A stretch of DNA of 64,000 nucleotides from Algoriphagus sp. Y33 (GTDB taxonomy: Bacteria > Bacteroidota > Bacteroidia > Cytophagales > Cyclobacteriaceae): positions 930,001 to 994,000 of the forward strand of contig NZ_CP061947.1 in the NCBI RefSeq assembly GCF_014838715.1. The letters are read 5' to 3'. Below are positions 38,198 through 47,023 of this stretch, one piece after another (the stretch's first letter is position 1; each line of letters begins with the position of its first letter). The notes beneath the pieces are model-generated. The model had not been told where the DNA came from and did no database searches. It saw nothing but the letters and a program-made list of their open reading frames with translations. Made by a program: the position numbers and the translations under genes.

Positions 38198-39016
38198 TCA
38201 ATCAAATTGCCAATTTGTTTCAAATAAATTGACCGATTTCAAATGCTTGAATCCATGTGTGTAATTTTGGTTAACATGCGGAGCCAAAAGACGAAAATTA
38301 AAGAAGTATTCTTTACCCCATTCTTCGTTAATTCCATTTTCTCCTGTCGCTCCGAAGACACTGATCCGTACATGATTCCGGTCAAATTTCAACTGCTCGA
38401 TGAGAATCATGACATATTTCAAAATGTCTTCTTTAGATTCCACGGAAAAGATATTAAACGCTGCAAGCTCTTGATTTGAAAATGCCGCGGTATAGATTTG
38501 ATTTCCAAAAAGACTTACAAGGATTTCTTGTCCGATCAGGTTGAATCTTTCTTTGAATAAATAGGAAAGGAAAGAGACTGACCCATGATGGAATGTCAAC
38601 TCGGAGAACCGGGATTCCAGGGATTTTTTTAGCCTCTCGGGTATAGAAGAAAGCACCTGAAGATTATTACTGTCTAAAGGGGTATTGAAATAGCTTGTAT
38701 TGCTTTTTTGATCTCCTGCAAACCTTAAGTAAGATACCTCTTGGTTAGGCTGAAATAATACACCGGGAACAAGACTGAAATAAGGCTGATGAAGATAGAT
38801 CTTAGCAGGAATATCCACTTTCAGCAAATGATCGGAAATGACCAATTGCTCCAAAGAATTCCAGTTGAAGTTAATGTATTCGTGAATACAGATGGTTCTC
38901 TGGTTCTTGTCCTTCGCAAAAATGAAAAGGGAATCAGGATACAAAAAAAGTGACAGGCTTGATGCGTCTTCCACATCAAACCTATCACTTTTGAATACTT
39001 TAAGGTTACTTTCCAA
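38198..39016 (-). CDS. DUF3822 family protein
   Basis: A 272-residue protein of a family found beside coaD in many Bacteroidota. It has an actin/ASKHA-like alternation of strands: FVSLFLYPDSLFIFAKD, INLFGNQIYTAAFSNQELAAFNIFSVESKEDILKYV and RISVFGATG. The function is not known. A link to type IV pilus-like PilM or to coenzyme A is sometimes guessed, but nothing in the sequence settles it. It precedes coaD by about 130 bases. Confidence 0.75.
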   Translation of the reverse strand: MESNLKVFKSDRFDVEDASSLSLFLYPDSLFIFAKDKNQRTICIHEYINFNWNSLEQLVISDHLLKVDIPAKIYLHQPYFSLVPGVLFQPNQEVSYLRFAGDQKSNTSYFNTPLDSNNLQVLSSIPERLKKSLESRFSELTFHHGSVSFLSYLFKERFNLIGQEILVSLFGNQIYTAAFSNQELAAFNIFSVESKEDILKYVMILIEQLKFDRNHVRISVFGATGENGINEEWGKEYFFNFRLLAPHVNQNYTHGFKHLKSVNLFETNWQFD

Positions 39017-39027
39017 AATAGGAGGTT

Positions 39028-39609
39028 TTATTTCCAGTTCCCTTCAGTAGAGGCATCTGTTCTTGAACCTACTTTCAATGCTTTTTCGTTGTTATTCAAT
39101 CTTCTGTTAGGGTTAATCGGAGCAGGGTCTCTTATCTCAAATACAGAGATCTCATAAGAGTTTCTTTCCACTTTGTCAGCGAAGAATTCAAATTGCTTTC
39201 CTCCTGAACCGGGAACGACAGCAAGTGCGTCAAGATTGAAATCCGGATATTTTCTTTCGTTGAATAAAGAATCGATTACCGGTATAGAACCAAGGGTATC
39301 GAAGGATACAGTGGTTTCTTCTTTACCGTATTCAAGAAGTTTCGTGGTTTCAGATCGTTGAACTAACCAAATTTTACCGGTTTGGATAAATGATTTAAGC
39401 TCATTCCAATTTTCGGCATATCTCCCGTTGGAAGCTTGAAACGCCAACTCCGCATCTCTAAGCATTTGGAGTTTTTCAATGATTGCAGCTTCGACTAGAG
39501 CGATTCTTTTTTCATCCTCCACGACGTCTTCAACACCTTTCCAGAGAAGGTAGCCAAGACCAATTGCCACTACGAAGAAGACCAAGGATAGTACTTTTGA
39601 TAAATTCAT
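39028..39609 (-). CDS. conserved membrane-anchored protein, unknown
   Basis: A 193-residue protein with one N-terminal transmembrane helix (VLSLVFFVVAIGLGYLLWKG) followed by a helix (DEKRIALVEAAIIEKLQMLRDAELAF) and a beta-rich domain. The layout looks like a pseudopilin, though there is no prepilin peptidase site. It lies 11 bases upstream of DUF3822 on the same strand, so an operon is likely. Confidence 0.65.
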   Translation of the reverse strand: MNLSKVLSLVFFVVAIGLGYLLWKGVEDVVEDEKRIALVEAAIIEKLQMLRDAELAFQASNGRYAENWNELKSFIQTGKIWLVQRSETTKLLEYGKEETTVSFDTLGSIPVIDSLFNERKYPDFNLDALAVVPGSGGKQFEFFADKVERNSYEISVFEIRDPAPINPNRRLNNNEKALKVGSRTDASTEGNWK

Positions 39610-39657
39610 TTGCTAAATTTTTAAGAATCTGGGTAAGGTTGAAGGTTATTAATCGTG

Positions 39658-40167
39658 CTATTTTAGAGAATTATTTTCAAATTTAAAATATCCGCGCAAC
39701 AATACTAAGTCCTCAAGGGATTTAATTCTCCAAAAGATTTGATGAAGGGCTTCATTAGGCAATGATCGGATTTCGGCAATGCTCATCCATTGTACTTCCT
39801 CTATAATTTGGGAATCAGGATAAAGTTCCGGATCAGTACCTAGTGTTAAATTTCCCCCGACTTTCTCCACATGAAAGAAATGTTCCATCGCATGAAGTGG
39901 CACAGCAAGGTATTCGTGGACGAAAAGATAGGCTTTTACTTCTATATCTAAACCCGTTTCTTCAGAAAATTCACGTTTTAAGTTTTCTGGAGCACTTTGT
40001 CCAAAATGCATGCCGCCACCGGGAACCGACCACATGATCTTGCCATTTCCCATCAAATGTTTGATCATCAGGATTTTTCCATCTTGTATCAGAATGCCGT
40101 TTACGCGCGATCTGAGGTGATTTCCGAATTTTGCTTCTATTTTCTTGCTGATTTCGTCTTTAGGCAT
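39658..40167 (-). CDS. NUDIX hydrolase
   Basis: A 169-residue NUDIX protein: VNGILIQDGKILMIKH, the box GGGMHFGQSAPENLKREFSEETGL and a YLFVHEYLAVPLHAMEHFFHVE strand. It probably cleaves a (d)NTP or nucleotide-sugar. Divergent from the RecD-like helicase with 14 bases between start codons, so the two share a promoter region. Confidence 0.85.
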   Translation of the reverse strand: MPKDEISKKIEAKFGNHLRSRVNGILIQDGKILMIKHLMGNGKIMWSVPGGGMHFGQSAPENLKREFSEETGLDIEVKAYLFVHEYLAVPLHAMEHFFHVEKVGGNLTLGTDPELYPDSQIIEEVQWMSIAEIRSLPNEALHQIFWRIKSLEDLVLLRGYFKFENNSLK

Positions 40168-40181
40168 TTACATTCGTTTGT

Positions 40182-41636
40182 ATGAGTAAAGATAAGGGGT
40201 CCTTGCTGAGACCATCAGCGTTGCTGAGTAAATATTTTCCGTTTGAGCCTACATCCGGGCAGGCATCATTTTTCTCCAAAATGGATTATTTTTTTCTTAT
40301 GGAGCCGGATAAAAAGCCGACGTTTGTCTTGCGAGGCTACGCCGGGACGGGGAAAACCTCTGTCATTTCAGCTCTGGTGAAAGTACTGCCCAAACTATCC
40401 ATGAGGTCGCTCTTATTGGCTCCCACCGGACGTGCCGCCAAGGTAATGAGCAATTACAGTGGCCGTGCCGCTTATACGATCCACAAGATTATCTACAAAC
40501 CCAAAGCTGAAGACGGAAGTTTGGGAGGAGGGTTTATCCTGCAAAAGAATTACTACAAAGACACTGTTTTTATAATAGATGAATCGTCCATGCTGGCTGA
40601 TGACGGTGGGATGTCTGGCAACTTACTGGGTGATTTGATCAGTTTTACGTTCCATGGACAAAACAACCGACTTATTCTTGTAGGAGATACAGCCCAGCTT
40701 CCCCCCGTGGGAAGTGAGTTCAGTCCGGCGCTTGAAGCAGATTATTTGTTGAGGCATTTCCGCTTAGACGCAGACTTCATTGAGTTGACGGAAGTGATGC
40801 GTCAGCGATTGGAATCCGGGATTCTGTACAATGCCACCAACCTAAGACATCAGCTGCAGCAGGAGAAGCAGGAGATTCAAATAAGCACCAGTCAGTTCAA
40901 AGATATGTTCAAGATGACGGGGGAACGGTTGGAAGATGGCCTGAGGTATGCTTATGACAAGTTTGATACAGAAAATACCACCATCATCACCCGATCAAAT
41001 AAGGCCGCAGTTCAGTATAACCTCTATATCAGAAGAACCATCCACTTCTTCGAGGATGAAATCAGTTCGGGCGACTTATTGATGATTGTGAAAAACAATT
41101 ACACTTACATGGCTGAGTCGGAGAAGGTAAATTTTCTGGCAAATGGAGATATGGCGGAGGTGATGAAGATTAGATCTTTCGAAGAATTTTATGGGTTGCG
41201 GTTTGCTACATTGGAGCTTCGGCTGTTGGATTATCCGGACGAACCTCACTTCGAAGCCAAAGTGATTTTGGACACGCTTTATTCACCTAGCCCCTCACTG
41301 ACAAGAGAACAATACAGAAGCCTGTATCAGCAGGTTTCTGAGGATTATGCAGATGTGGCCAGTAAGGTGGAGCGAAGAGAATTGATCAGGAAAGATCCCT
41401 TTTTGAATGCCTTGCAAGTTAAATTCGCCTATGCGCTGACTTGTCATAAGGCTCAAGGAGGACAATGGAAAGCAGTATTTGTAGATCAGGGGTACCTTCC
41501 CGAAAATCAAGTGGACAAGGATTTTACCAGATGGCTTTATACAGCCATGACAAGGGCGACCGAGGAATTGTATTTGGTGAATTTTGCCCCGACATTTTTT
41601 GTGAAGCCGAAGGGGGTGGAGGATACGGAGCTTTAA
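40182..41636 (+). CDS. RecD-like ATP-dependent DNA helicase (AAA/UvrD superfamily)
   Basis: A 484-residue SF1B helicase without RecB/RecC partners: Walker A RGYAGTGKTSV, Walker B FIIDESSMLAD, motif III LVGDTAQLPPVGSEF, and the C-terminal CHKAQGGQWKAVFVDQG and LYTAMTRATEELYLV motifs. It is shorter than RecD2. Likely a DNA repair or recombination helicase of the kind common as a single gene in Bacteroidota. Confidence 0.88.
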   Translation: MSKDKGSLLRPSALLSKYFPFEPTSGQASFFSKMDYFFLMEPDKKPTFVLRGYAGTGKTSVISALVKVLPKLSMRSLLLAPTGRAAKVMSNYSGRAAYTIHKIIYKPKAEDGSLGGGFILQKNYYKDTVFIIDESSMLADDGGMSGNLLGDLISFTFHGQNNRLILVGDTAQLPPVGSEFSPALEADYLLRHFRLDADFIELTEVMRQRLESGILYNATNLRHQLQQEKQEIQISTSQFKDMFKMTGERLEDGLRYAYDKFDTENTTIITRSNKAAVQYNLYIRRTIHFFEDEISSGDLLMIVKNNYTYMAESEKVNFLANGDMAEVMKIRSFEEFYGLRFATLELRLLDYPDEPHFEAKVILDTLYSPSPSLTREQYRSLYQQVSEDYADVASKVERRELIRKDPFLNALQVKFAYALTCHKAQGGQWKAVFVDQGYLPENQVDKDFTRWLYTAMTRATEELYLVNFAPTFFVKPKGVEDTEL

Positions 41637-42341
41637 GGATAGTAAGAAGTTACACCTAATTAAGTACCAAGATTGGGTGAAGACGAGTGGTAAGAGGTTT
41701 CTAAGCTTAATGGTTGTTAAATAAGTTTACCTGTATTTATGCCGGTTGCCAAGATTTATTTGTGTGCTTAATCGTAAGACTCAAGTGGTCTAAGTGCTAG
41801 TGTTCACCGAATTTTGGAATGATTTAATCTCTTTTGTGGAAGAATAGCAGGGAGATACAAAGCGAAAAACAGTATTTTGGGCTAAGAAGCCGGATAGCCA
41901 AAAAATGAAAAACGCATGACTGTGGCTTCTGCGGGGTACACTCTGGTTAAAATAATTCAAACCGGAAAATCACTTTTGGCAAGGTATTTTCTAAATTATA
42001 TTGATTGAAGGCATCTTTCATCTTTGAAATCCGTTATTTTGAAGTTGATTTAAAAAATTGAATATTTGAAAACCAAATAGGCAGCCTCATGAAATCGAGC
42101 CTGTCTGAGGCATGAAGGGGGGCACACAGTGGGAGATTATCAACCATACAATATTCTCCCTAATCAAGTTCTGGACAGGCTATGCCGTTTCATTTGTCAC
42201 TGGAAAGGTAATGACCTCTGAAAAATAAAATAAAACACATGAAATCGACACGGTTAAAATCATCATTAAATCACACAGGGAAATGATTGTTTTAACCGTC
42301 AAAGATTCCCTGTGACCTCTGAAAATCAAAATTATAAACAC
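41637..42341. other. 705-base gene-free stretch before the DUF1573 gene
   Basis: No convincing frame. Features seen: a loose inverted repeat AGCCTGTC...GACAGGCT around 42100-42175, a small hairpin GGAGATTATC...ATATTCTCC within it, and a duplicated leader block at 42207-42246 and 42312-42345. Confidence 0.5.
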
Positions 42342-42345
42342 ATGA
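42207..42345 (+). promoter_or_regulatory. duplicated leader with long inverted repeat upstream of the DUF1573 gene
   Basis: TGACCTCTGAAAA...AACACATGAA occurs at 42207-42246 and again directly before the start codon. Between them ACGGTTAAAA...TTTTAACCGT (about 42248-42298) and CACAGGGA...TCCCTGTGA can pair. The structure could sequester the start region or be a duplication remnant; unproven. Confidence 0.45.
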
Positions 42346-42737
42346 AAAAATTAGGAGTACTATTGACCGTCTTTGCCTTGGTGTTTGCATTTAATGCCAA
42401 CGCCCAAGACCAGAGTGGGGCAGCTATCACTTTTAAAGAAAAATCGATTGATTTTGGTGATATCACCCAGGGGGAAAAGGTAGAGCACACATTTGAACTG
42501 ACAAATACCGGAACAGCTCCATTGATCATCTCAAATGTAGCTGCGACTTGCGGATGTACCGTGCCAAGCTGGCCAAAAGAACCAATAGCACCTGGTAAAT
42601 CTTCGGAGATCAAAGTGTCTTTCAACTCTTCCGGTAAAATGGGCAAGCAGAACTCTGTAGTGAGAATTTATTCGAATGCTTCGGAGCCGATTGAAAAAGT
42701 TTCGTTGATTTCAAATGTTCTGCCCAAGACAAAATAG
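42342..42737 (+). CDS. secreted DUF1573 (Ig/ASPM-like) protein
   Basis: A 131-residue protein from the ATG at 42342, with a clear signal peptide (LLTVFALVFAFNANAQ). The rest is a single Ig-like DUF1573 domain: IDFGDITQGEKVEHTFELTNTGTAPLIISNVAATCGCTVPSWP. Small DUF1573 proteins are abundant in Bacteroidota and periplasmic; the function is unknown. Confidence 0.85.
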   Translation: MKKLGVLLTVFALVFAFNANAQDQSGAAITFKEKSIDFGDITQGEKVEHTFELTNTGTAPLIISNVAATCGCTVPSWPKEPIAPGKSSEIKVSFNSSGKMGKQNSVVRIYSNASEPIEKVSLISNVLPKTK

Positions 42738-43254
42738 TCAAAGGCTAACATCACATAGAGCAGCTTGTCTAGCTGTGGCGGGAAGTTGAAATGGGCTTAA
42801 TTAGCACATAAAAGGCTTCGACTTCGCTATCAATGACGGAATTCAAATAAGTATTCAAATGTTGCGTCAGTCCGAGTCCGGAGTCGATGATCCTTCGACT
42901 CCGCTTAGGGTGACCCAACTTTGTTCCTAAAATCACTTTCTGTTATTATTCTTTTGTAAATCTTAATTTTTTCTTATTCAGCCTGACAAGAAATCTACTT
43001 ATGAGACCGTCTTTTTTTGTGAGAGTTTTTTTGACCACAGCCGGCATGCGTAGAAGTTTTGACAGAGAGGAGGAAAGAAGATTTATGTCAAGCCATAAAA
43101 AGCCCATCCTAAACAAGGTTCAGAAGGGCTGATAAAATGATGAATTCCATGTTTTTTGAAATTTAGAGACGAATGGAACTCAATTTTTATTGCCACCGAG
43201 TCCTAAAAAGACACACAATAATCTGACTTAATCTCCATGAACACTCAACCGTTT
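42738..43254. other. gene-free stretch at the start of the accessory region
   Basis: No coding frame. It includes a common dispersed repeat phrase (CCTTCGACTCCGCTTAGGGTGAC at about 42892) and a small hairpin (AGCCCATCC...AGAAGGGCT at about 43105). Confidence 0.5.
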
Positions 43255-43280
43255 CTCCCGATACACTTCGCTATCGGGTA
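43255..43280. repeat. CCTGTCCCGATAG-type palindrome (reverse orientation)
   Basis: TCTCCCGATACACTTCGCTATCGGG matches the palindrome family in the Rhs tips and intron remnants, in opposite orientation. Confidence 0.65.
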
Positions 43281-43296
43281 AGGCAGAGCAAAAGAT

Positions 43297-43336
43297 GTTT
43301 CATGCTTGGTTTTGCAAGCCGACGGAAACCTAGTTG
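43297..43336. repeat. hairpin with conserved GAAACCTAGTTG end
   Basis: GTTTCATGCTTGG / GCAAGCCGACGGAAAC followed by CTAGTTG. The related hairpin at 57754-57802 has other stem bases but the same ends. Confidence 0.55.
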
Positions 43337-43364
43337 TTACCGCCAGGGCTTTTGGCTGTTCGTG

Positions 43365-43724
43365 TTATTTGTTAGCCGTGATTTTCTTTTTATGGTTTTG
43401 TCCCCAATCGGCTAATGCACCAACCACGTCTTTGAGTGTCGTTGCGTAGTCCGTAGCAATGTATTCTACAATAACTGGAGTCTGGTCTGCTTGCACAACT
43501 CTTTTTACCAAACCGTTTATCTCCAATTGCTTCAATTCGTTTGAAAGCACTCTTGCCGAAATGCCTTTGATGGTTCGTTGTAATTCGTTGAACCGTGTAT
43601 GCCCGCCCAAAACGGCAATCATTACCCTTATTTTCCACCTGCCACCCAGCACATACAAAGCGTCCTCAACCGCGCTGATGTGTTTAGTGCATTGCACCTC
43701 TGAAAAGACTATTTTCTGGTTCAT
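43365..43724 (-). CDS. HxlR-family transcriptional regulator
   Basis: A 119-residue winged-helix protein: CTKHISAVEDALYVLGGRWKIRVMIAVLGGHTRFNELQRTIKGISARVLSNELKQLEINGLVKRVV, the pattern of HxlR/MarR-like redox-sensing regulators, with the typical N-terminal Cys. Divergent to azoR, with three tandem 18-bp repeats between them (43733-43786), so it probably controls azoR and itself. Confidence 0.88.
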   Translation of the reverse strand: MNQKIVFSEVQCTKHISAVEDALYVLGGRWKIRVMIAVLGGHTRFNELQRTIKGISARVLSNELKQLEINGLVKRVVQADQTPVIVEYIATDYATTLKDVVGALADWGQNHKKKITANK

Positions 43725-43732
43725 GTTTTTTA

Positions 43733-43786
43733 TACTAACCCAAATGTTACTACTAACCTTTTGTTTACTACTAACTATTTGTTAGC
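43733..43786. promoter_or_regulatory. three tandem 18-bp repeats between hxlR-like gene and azoR (candidate operator)
   Basis: TACTAAC at 43733, 43751 and 43769 with an exact 18-base period: TACTAACCCAAATGTTAC, TACTAACCTTTTGTTTAC, TACTAACTATTTGTTAGC. Ideal layout for cooperative binding of a dimeric regulator. Confidence 0.7.
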
Positions 43787-43832
43787 AAATGTAGCTAATT
43801 TTGCCTCGGTAAAAACAAAAAAAGTGAGAACG

Positions 43833-44441
43833 ATGAGTAAAAAAATATTGCACATTATTACAAGCCCACAAGGTGAGGTTTCGATCAGCAGAAAGCTGGG
43901 TAAAGAGATTGTTGAAAAAATTCAGGAAAAATATCCCGGTAGTATTGTTAAAGAAAGAGATTTGGCAAAAGAGTCGTTTCCGCATTTGGACGCACTACAA
44001 ATTGGTTCGTGGTTTACGCCTGCTGAAAATCAAACGCCAGAACAAGAGAAAGCGATAAAAATTTCGGATGAAGCAATTGCAGAAATGCAGGAAGCTGACA
44101 TTTATGTTATTGGAGCACCGTTTTACAATTTCGCAATTCCTTCCACTTTGAAAGCATTCTTAGACCACATTGCAAGGCCGGGGATTACCTTCCGTTACAA
44201 TGAAGACGGAACGCCGGAAGGTTTTTTGAAAAACAAAAAAGCGTATATCGCAATTGCTTCAAGCGGTGTATATTCCGAAGGCAACTTTCAACAGTTTGAT
44301 TTTGTGAGTCCTTACCTGAAATTCATACTCGGATTTCTTGGTATTACAGACGTTACTACGTTTCGCGTAGAAGGTCAGAGAATTGATGGAATTAAAGAAA
44401 CAGCTTTTGAAAAAGGTATTGAGAGCATAGAAATAGCCTAA
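43833..44441 (+). CDS. azoR: FMN-dependent NADH:azoreductase / quinone reductase
   Basis: A 202-residue flavodoxin-fold protein from the ATG at 43833: KILHIITSPQGEVSISRKLGKEIV, GAPFYNFAIPSTLKAFLDHIARPGITFRY and a C-terminal GIESIEIA. This matches AzoR in length and motifs. It reduces quinones and azo compounds with NADH. Probably under control of the divergent HxlR-like regulator, a common quinone-response pair. Confidence 0.9.
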   Translation: MSKKILHIITSPQGEVSISRKLGKEIVEKIQEKYPGSIVKERDLAKESFPHLDALQIGSWFTPAENQTPEQEKAIKISDEAIAEMQEADIYVIGAPFYNFAIPSTLKAFLDHIARPGITFRYNEDGTPEGFLKNKKAYIAIASSGVYSEGNFQQFDFVSPYLKFILGFLGITDVTTFRVEGQRIDGIKETAFEKGIESIEIA

Positions 44442-44494
44442 AAAGCATAAAATAAAAAGCAACAAAAATCACTTATTACGTCACTACAGGACGG

Positions 44495-44914
44495 ATGTCC
44501 CTTACAATGGCGTTTTCAAGTCCAGAATTAAAAGAAGTGTTTCAGCATTTGGATTTTCCCGATTATTTCAGGACAGAATTGGGAATTGCGAAAGGTCTTG
44601 CCTCCATTGCGCTTTGTTTGCCTTTTCGTTTAGCGAAAGAAGCCGCTTACGTGGGTCTATCAATTAGTTTTGTGTCTAAGTTTATGGCTCATGTGGTTGT
44701 TGGTGACCCCAGGCTCAACATTGTTTATCCGTTGGTTGTTTTGGCACTACTTATTGTGTTGTATTTGACGCACCGGAAGTCGGTAAGTCTGAATGATTGT
44801 CTGTCGGGATATTTTATTTTAAAGTCAGCGAAAAACTGTCAAACACAACGTGGACTTTCCTTCGTTGGCTTTTTCAATTGTCGGACTTTGTGGCTGCTTA
44901 CGATATGCCGGTAA
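44495..44914 (+). pseudogene. truncated DoxX-like membrane protein with foreign tail
   Basis: An open frame of 139 residues. Residues 6-95 read as the middle and C-terminus of a DoxX_2 protein (FQHLDFPDYFRTELGIAKGLASIALCLPF, three membrane helices, ending LIVLYLTHRK). The first transmembrane helix of a normal DoxX protein is missing, and the last 45 residues (from about SLNDCLSGYF) do not look like DoxX. Probably a decayed gene, perhaps broken by cassette-type rearrangement. Confidence 0.6.
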
Positions 44915-44930
44915 CGGTTTAGGAATTGGT

Positions 44931-44970
44931 GTTATAGGGGCGATCAGGGCTCGTCAGCCCCTATAACAGC
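44931..44970. repeat. attC-like palindrome after the SDR gene
   Basis: GTTATAGGGGC / GCCCCTATAAC, 11-bp perfect arms with a 13-16 base loop, then AGC. A further TAACGGTTTAGG lies just before. Located just after the minus-strand SDR stop (44995), where an integron attC would be. Confidence 0.5.
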
Positions 44971-44994
44971 TTTTTCTTGTCCTGCTGTTTGAAA

Positions 44995-45732
44995 TTACCA
45001 CGGACTTTGGCTTCCTTCCTCTTTAATGTCCCGGCTGAAGAACTGTCCGGTAGCACCATTGACATCTAATAAAGCATATTTAGCTACAAAATCTGCGGCA
45101 TCTTCTACACTTCCCGTACCTCTATGTTGGTTAAAATCTGTTGCAGTAAAGCCTGGGTCAACTACATTAACCTTAAAAAGAGTGTCTCTTAATTCATAAG
45201 CCAATGCAATTGTGTACGCATTCAATGCGGTTTTTGATGGTCCGTAAGAAGCACCTTTATAAGCATAAAACTGCCAATTATGGTCACTATGTAAAGTCAA
45301 TGAAGACAGTCCTGAAGTAACGTTGACAATTCGTGGGCTGTCCGATTTTTTTAGCAATCCAAGAAAAGTTTGAACGACATTAACGGTTCCGAAAAAATTG
45401 GTGTCAAATGTTTTACGAATGTCCTCAATATTCGCATTTGAGGCATTTTGTGGCAATGCTCCACTTATACCTGCATTGTTGATTAATACGTCTAAATGCC
45501 CGCTTTGCTGTTCTATTTTGTCCTTAGCATTGACTATTGAATCCAAGCTTGTTATGTCAATTTGGATAGCTTCCGGATTTTCATAGCCTTCGCTCCTTAA
45601 TTGTTCAACGGCTCTTTTGCCGTTTTCCGGATTTCGGCTTCCCAAATAAACAAGGAAACCATTTTTAGAAAGTCGTTTTGCAGTTTCGTAACCGATGCTT
45701 TTGTTTGCTCCTGTAATCAATGCCGTCTTCAT
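44995..45732 (-). CDS. SDR-family NAD(P)-dependent oxidoreductase
   Basis: A 245-residue SDR from the ATG at 45732. TGANKSIGYETAK dinucleotide loop, DVLINNAGISG, S in IVNVTSGLSSL and the YxxxK motif (YGPSKTALNAYT); carbonyl reductase-like. A Crp-family gene lies upstream on the same strand, and a palindrome TTTGCCATTTGGCAAA (45789-45804) lies between. Confidence 0.88.
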   Translation of the reverse strand: MKTALITGANKSIGYETAKRLSKNGFLVYLGSRNPENGKRAVEQLRSEGYENPEAIQIDITSLDSIVNAKDKIEQQSGHLDVLINNAGISGALPQNASNANIEDIRKTFDTNFFGTVNVVQTFLGLLKKSDSPRIVNVTSGLSSLTLHSDHNWQFYAYKGASYGPSKTALNAYTIALAYELRDTLFKVNVVDPGFTATDFNQHRGTGSVEDAADFVAKYALLDVNGATGQFFSRDIKEEGSQSPW

Positions 45733-45788
45733 TTTATATCTTTTTAAATTATTGAAGTACAAAGCTCTGCATTAAATTATGGGCAGAA

Positions 45789-45804
45789 TTTGCCATTTGG
45801 CAAA
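45789..45804. promoter_or_regulatory. palindromic operator-like site upstream of SDR 1
   Basis: TTTGCCATTTGGCAAA, symmetrical (TTTGCCA, two bases, TGGCAAA), 57 bases before the SDR start. Almost the same site precedes the second SDR (59109-59124). Confidence 0.65.
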
Positions 45805-45813
45805 AAAACAAAA

Positions 45814-46386
45814 TCATTTATTTATATTCCTTCTAATTCTGCTTAACGAGGATTGGGTAATGCCTAAATAGGAAGCCATATACGATAATGGAATTCTGTT
45901 GGCAAGTGATGGGAATTTTTCAAGAAAAGACAGGTATCGAACTTTTGCATTTTCCGCCAGCATAGGGCTGATTTTATTTACTTTTTCTGCCAATGCTTTA
46001 GTTGTAATCTGGTTGATGATACTATCCCAAACAATAATTGTCAGGGATAATTCTTTTAATACTTCTTTTGAGAAAATCAACAATTTGCAATCTGTTATTG
46101 CCTGCACATATTCCGAAGAGGGGATGTTTTGATTATAGCTATTGATATCCACGACAAAATTATTTTCGTCAATAAAGTATTTTGTAATTTCTTCTCCTTT
46201 GATGTTGTAATAGCAAACCCTGAAAACACCTTCCACCAAAAAAGCAACTTCTCTGGGTGTCTTTCCTGCTTCAGAAAAATAGTTGTCCTTTTTAAGTTCT
46301 GTGGCCTTTGCCTTGCTTTTTAACAACTCGGTTTGCTGTTGGTTCAAGTGTCCGAATTGCAGTAGGTAATTTATGAGTGCTTCCAT
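45814..46386 (-). CDS. Crp/Fnr-family transcriptional regulator (copy 1)
   Basis: A 190-residue protein: cyclic-nucleotide-type effector barrel (EVAFLVEGVFRVCYYNIKGEEITKYFIDENNFVVDI) and a C-terminal helix-turn-helix (NRIPLSYMASYLGITQSSLSRIRRN). No FNR cysteines. Very similar throughout to the Crp-family protein at 57892-58461. It probably controls the SDR gene next to it through the palindrome. Confidence 0.88.
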   Translation of the reverse strand: MEALINYLLQFGHLNQQQTELLKSKAKATELKKDNYFSEAGKTPREVAFLVEGVFRVCYYNIKGEEITKYFIDENNFVVDINSYNQNIPSSEYVQAITDCKLLIFSKEVLKELSLTIIVWDSIINQITTKALAEKVNKISPMLAENAKVRYLSFLEKFPSLANRIPLSYMASYLGITQSSLSRIRRNINK

Positions 46387-46423
46387 TGTAAGAAATTAGC
46401 AAATGTCATTGGGTTGGTGCTGT

Positions 46424-47023
46424 TTATATGCCGTTTTTTTTCGGTCTAAATTGTTTGGGCTGTTGTTTTTGAGAAGCACTTTCTGCTATTTCCAAAATTC
46501 TTCTTTGTCTTGTCGTGTCTGTCTTTGCAAGTGCTATCCATTGGAGTAAAACCTTTTGCTTGCTTTTGCTTAACGAAGAAAAAAAGTCTTTTGAGTTTTG
46601 AAAATTTTCAAATGCTTTTTCCAATTCTGATGGTATAATCAGTTCTTCAACTTCATCCAAAATTGTCCAAGAACCATTTTGTTTTGCTATTTCGATTACG
46701 TCAAAGCCTGCTTTAGTCATCAAACCTTTTGCCGTTAAAGTTTCAATCTTTTGCTTGTTGATTTTACTCCAGGTGCTGTTGGGCTTTCGTTTGCAAAAAT
46801 ATTGTCTGAATGCATCTTTATCTATTGTTTCTGCTTTACTGTCTATCCAACCAAAGCATAAGGCTTCATCAACTGCGTCACTCCACTTAATTGTTGGTTT
46901 ACCCACATTTTTTTTGTAATAAATAAGCCAAACAGCATCTTTGCGGTTGTGATTTTCCGCTAACCACTTTCGCCAATGCTGTTTGGTCTCAGGATAGAAT
47001 TGTTCTATTTCCAACGCACTCAT
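46424..47023 (-). CDS. YdeI/OmpD-associated family protein
   Basis: A 199-residue protein: YPETKQHWRKWLAENHNRKDAVWLIYYKKN, a WSDAVDEALCFGWIDSK block, FCKRKPNSTWSKINKQKIETL and a C-terminal SKSKQKVLLQWIALAKTDTTRQRR region. This is the full YdeI-type layout. The role is unknown, though often linked to stress and peptide sensitivity. Its start overlaps the upstream DUF1761 gene by four bases. Confidence 0.85.
   Translation of the reverse strand: MSALEIEQFYPETKQHWRKWLAENHNRKDAVWLIYYKKNVGKPTIKWSDAVDEALCFGWIDSKAETIDKDAFRQYFCKRKPNSTWSKINKQKIETLTAKGLMTKAGFDVIEIAKQNGSWTILDEVEELIIPSELEKAFENFQNSKDFFSSLSKSKQKVLLQWIALAKTDTTRQRRILEIAESASQKQQPKQFRPKKNGI

Noticed and set aside
41637..42180. Riboswitch or small gene in the spacer after the RecD-like helicase
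   Set aside because: Only weak, scattered pairing; no known riboswitch core or credible frame.
44495..44914. Intact novel membrane protein
   Set aside because: The middle clearly matches DoxX-type sequence lacking its first helix, so truncation is the simpler reading.
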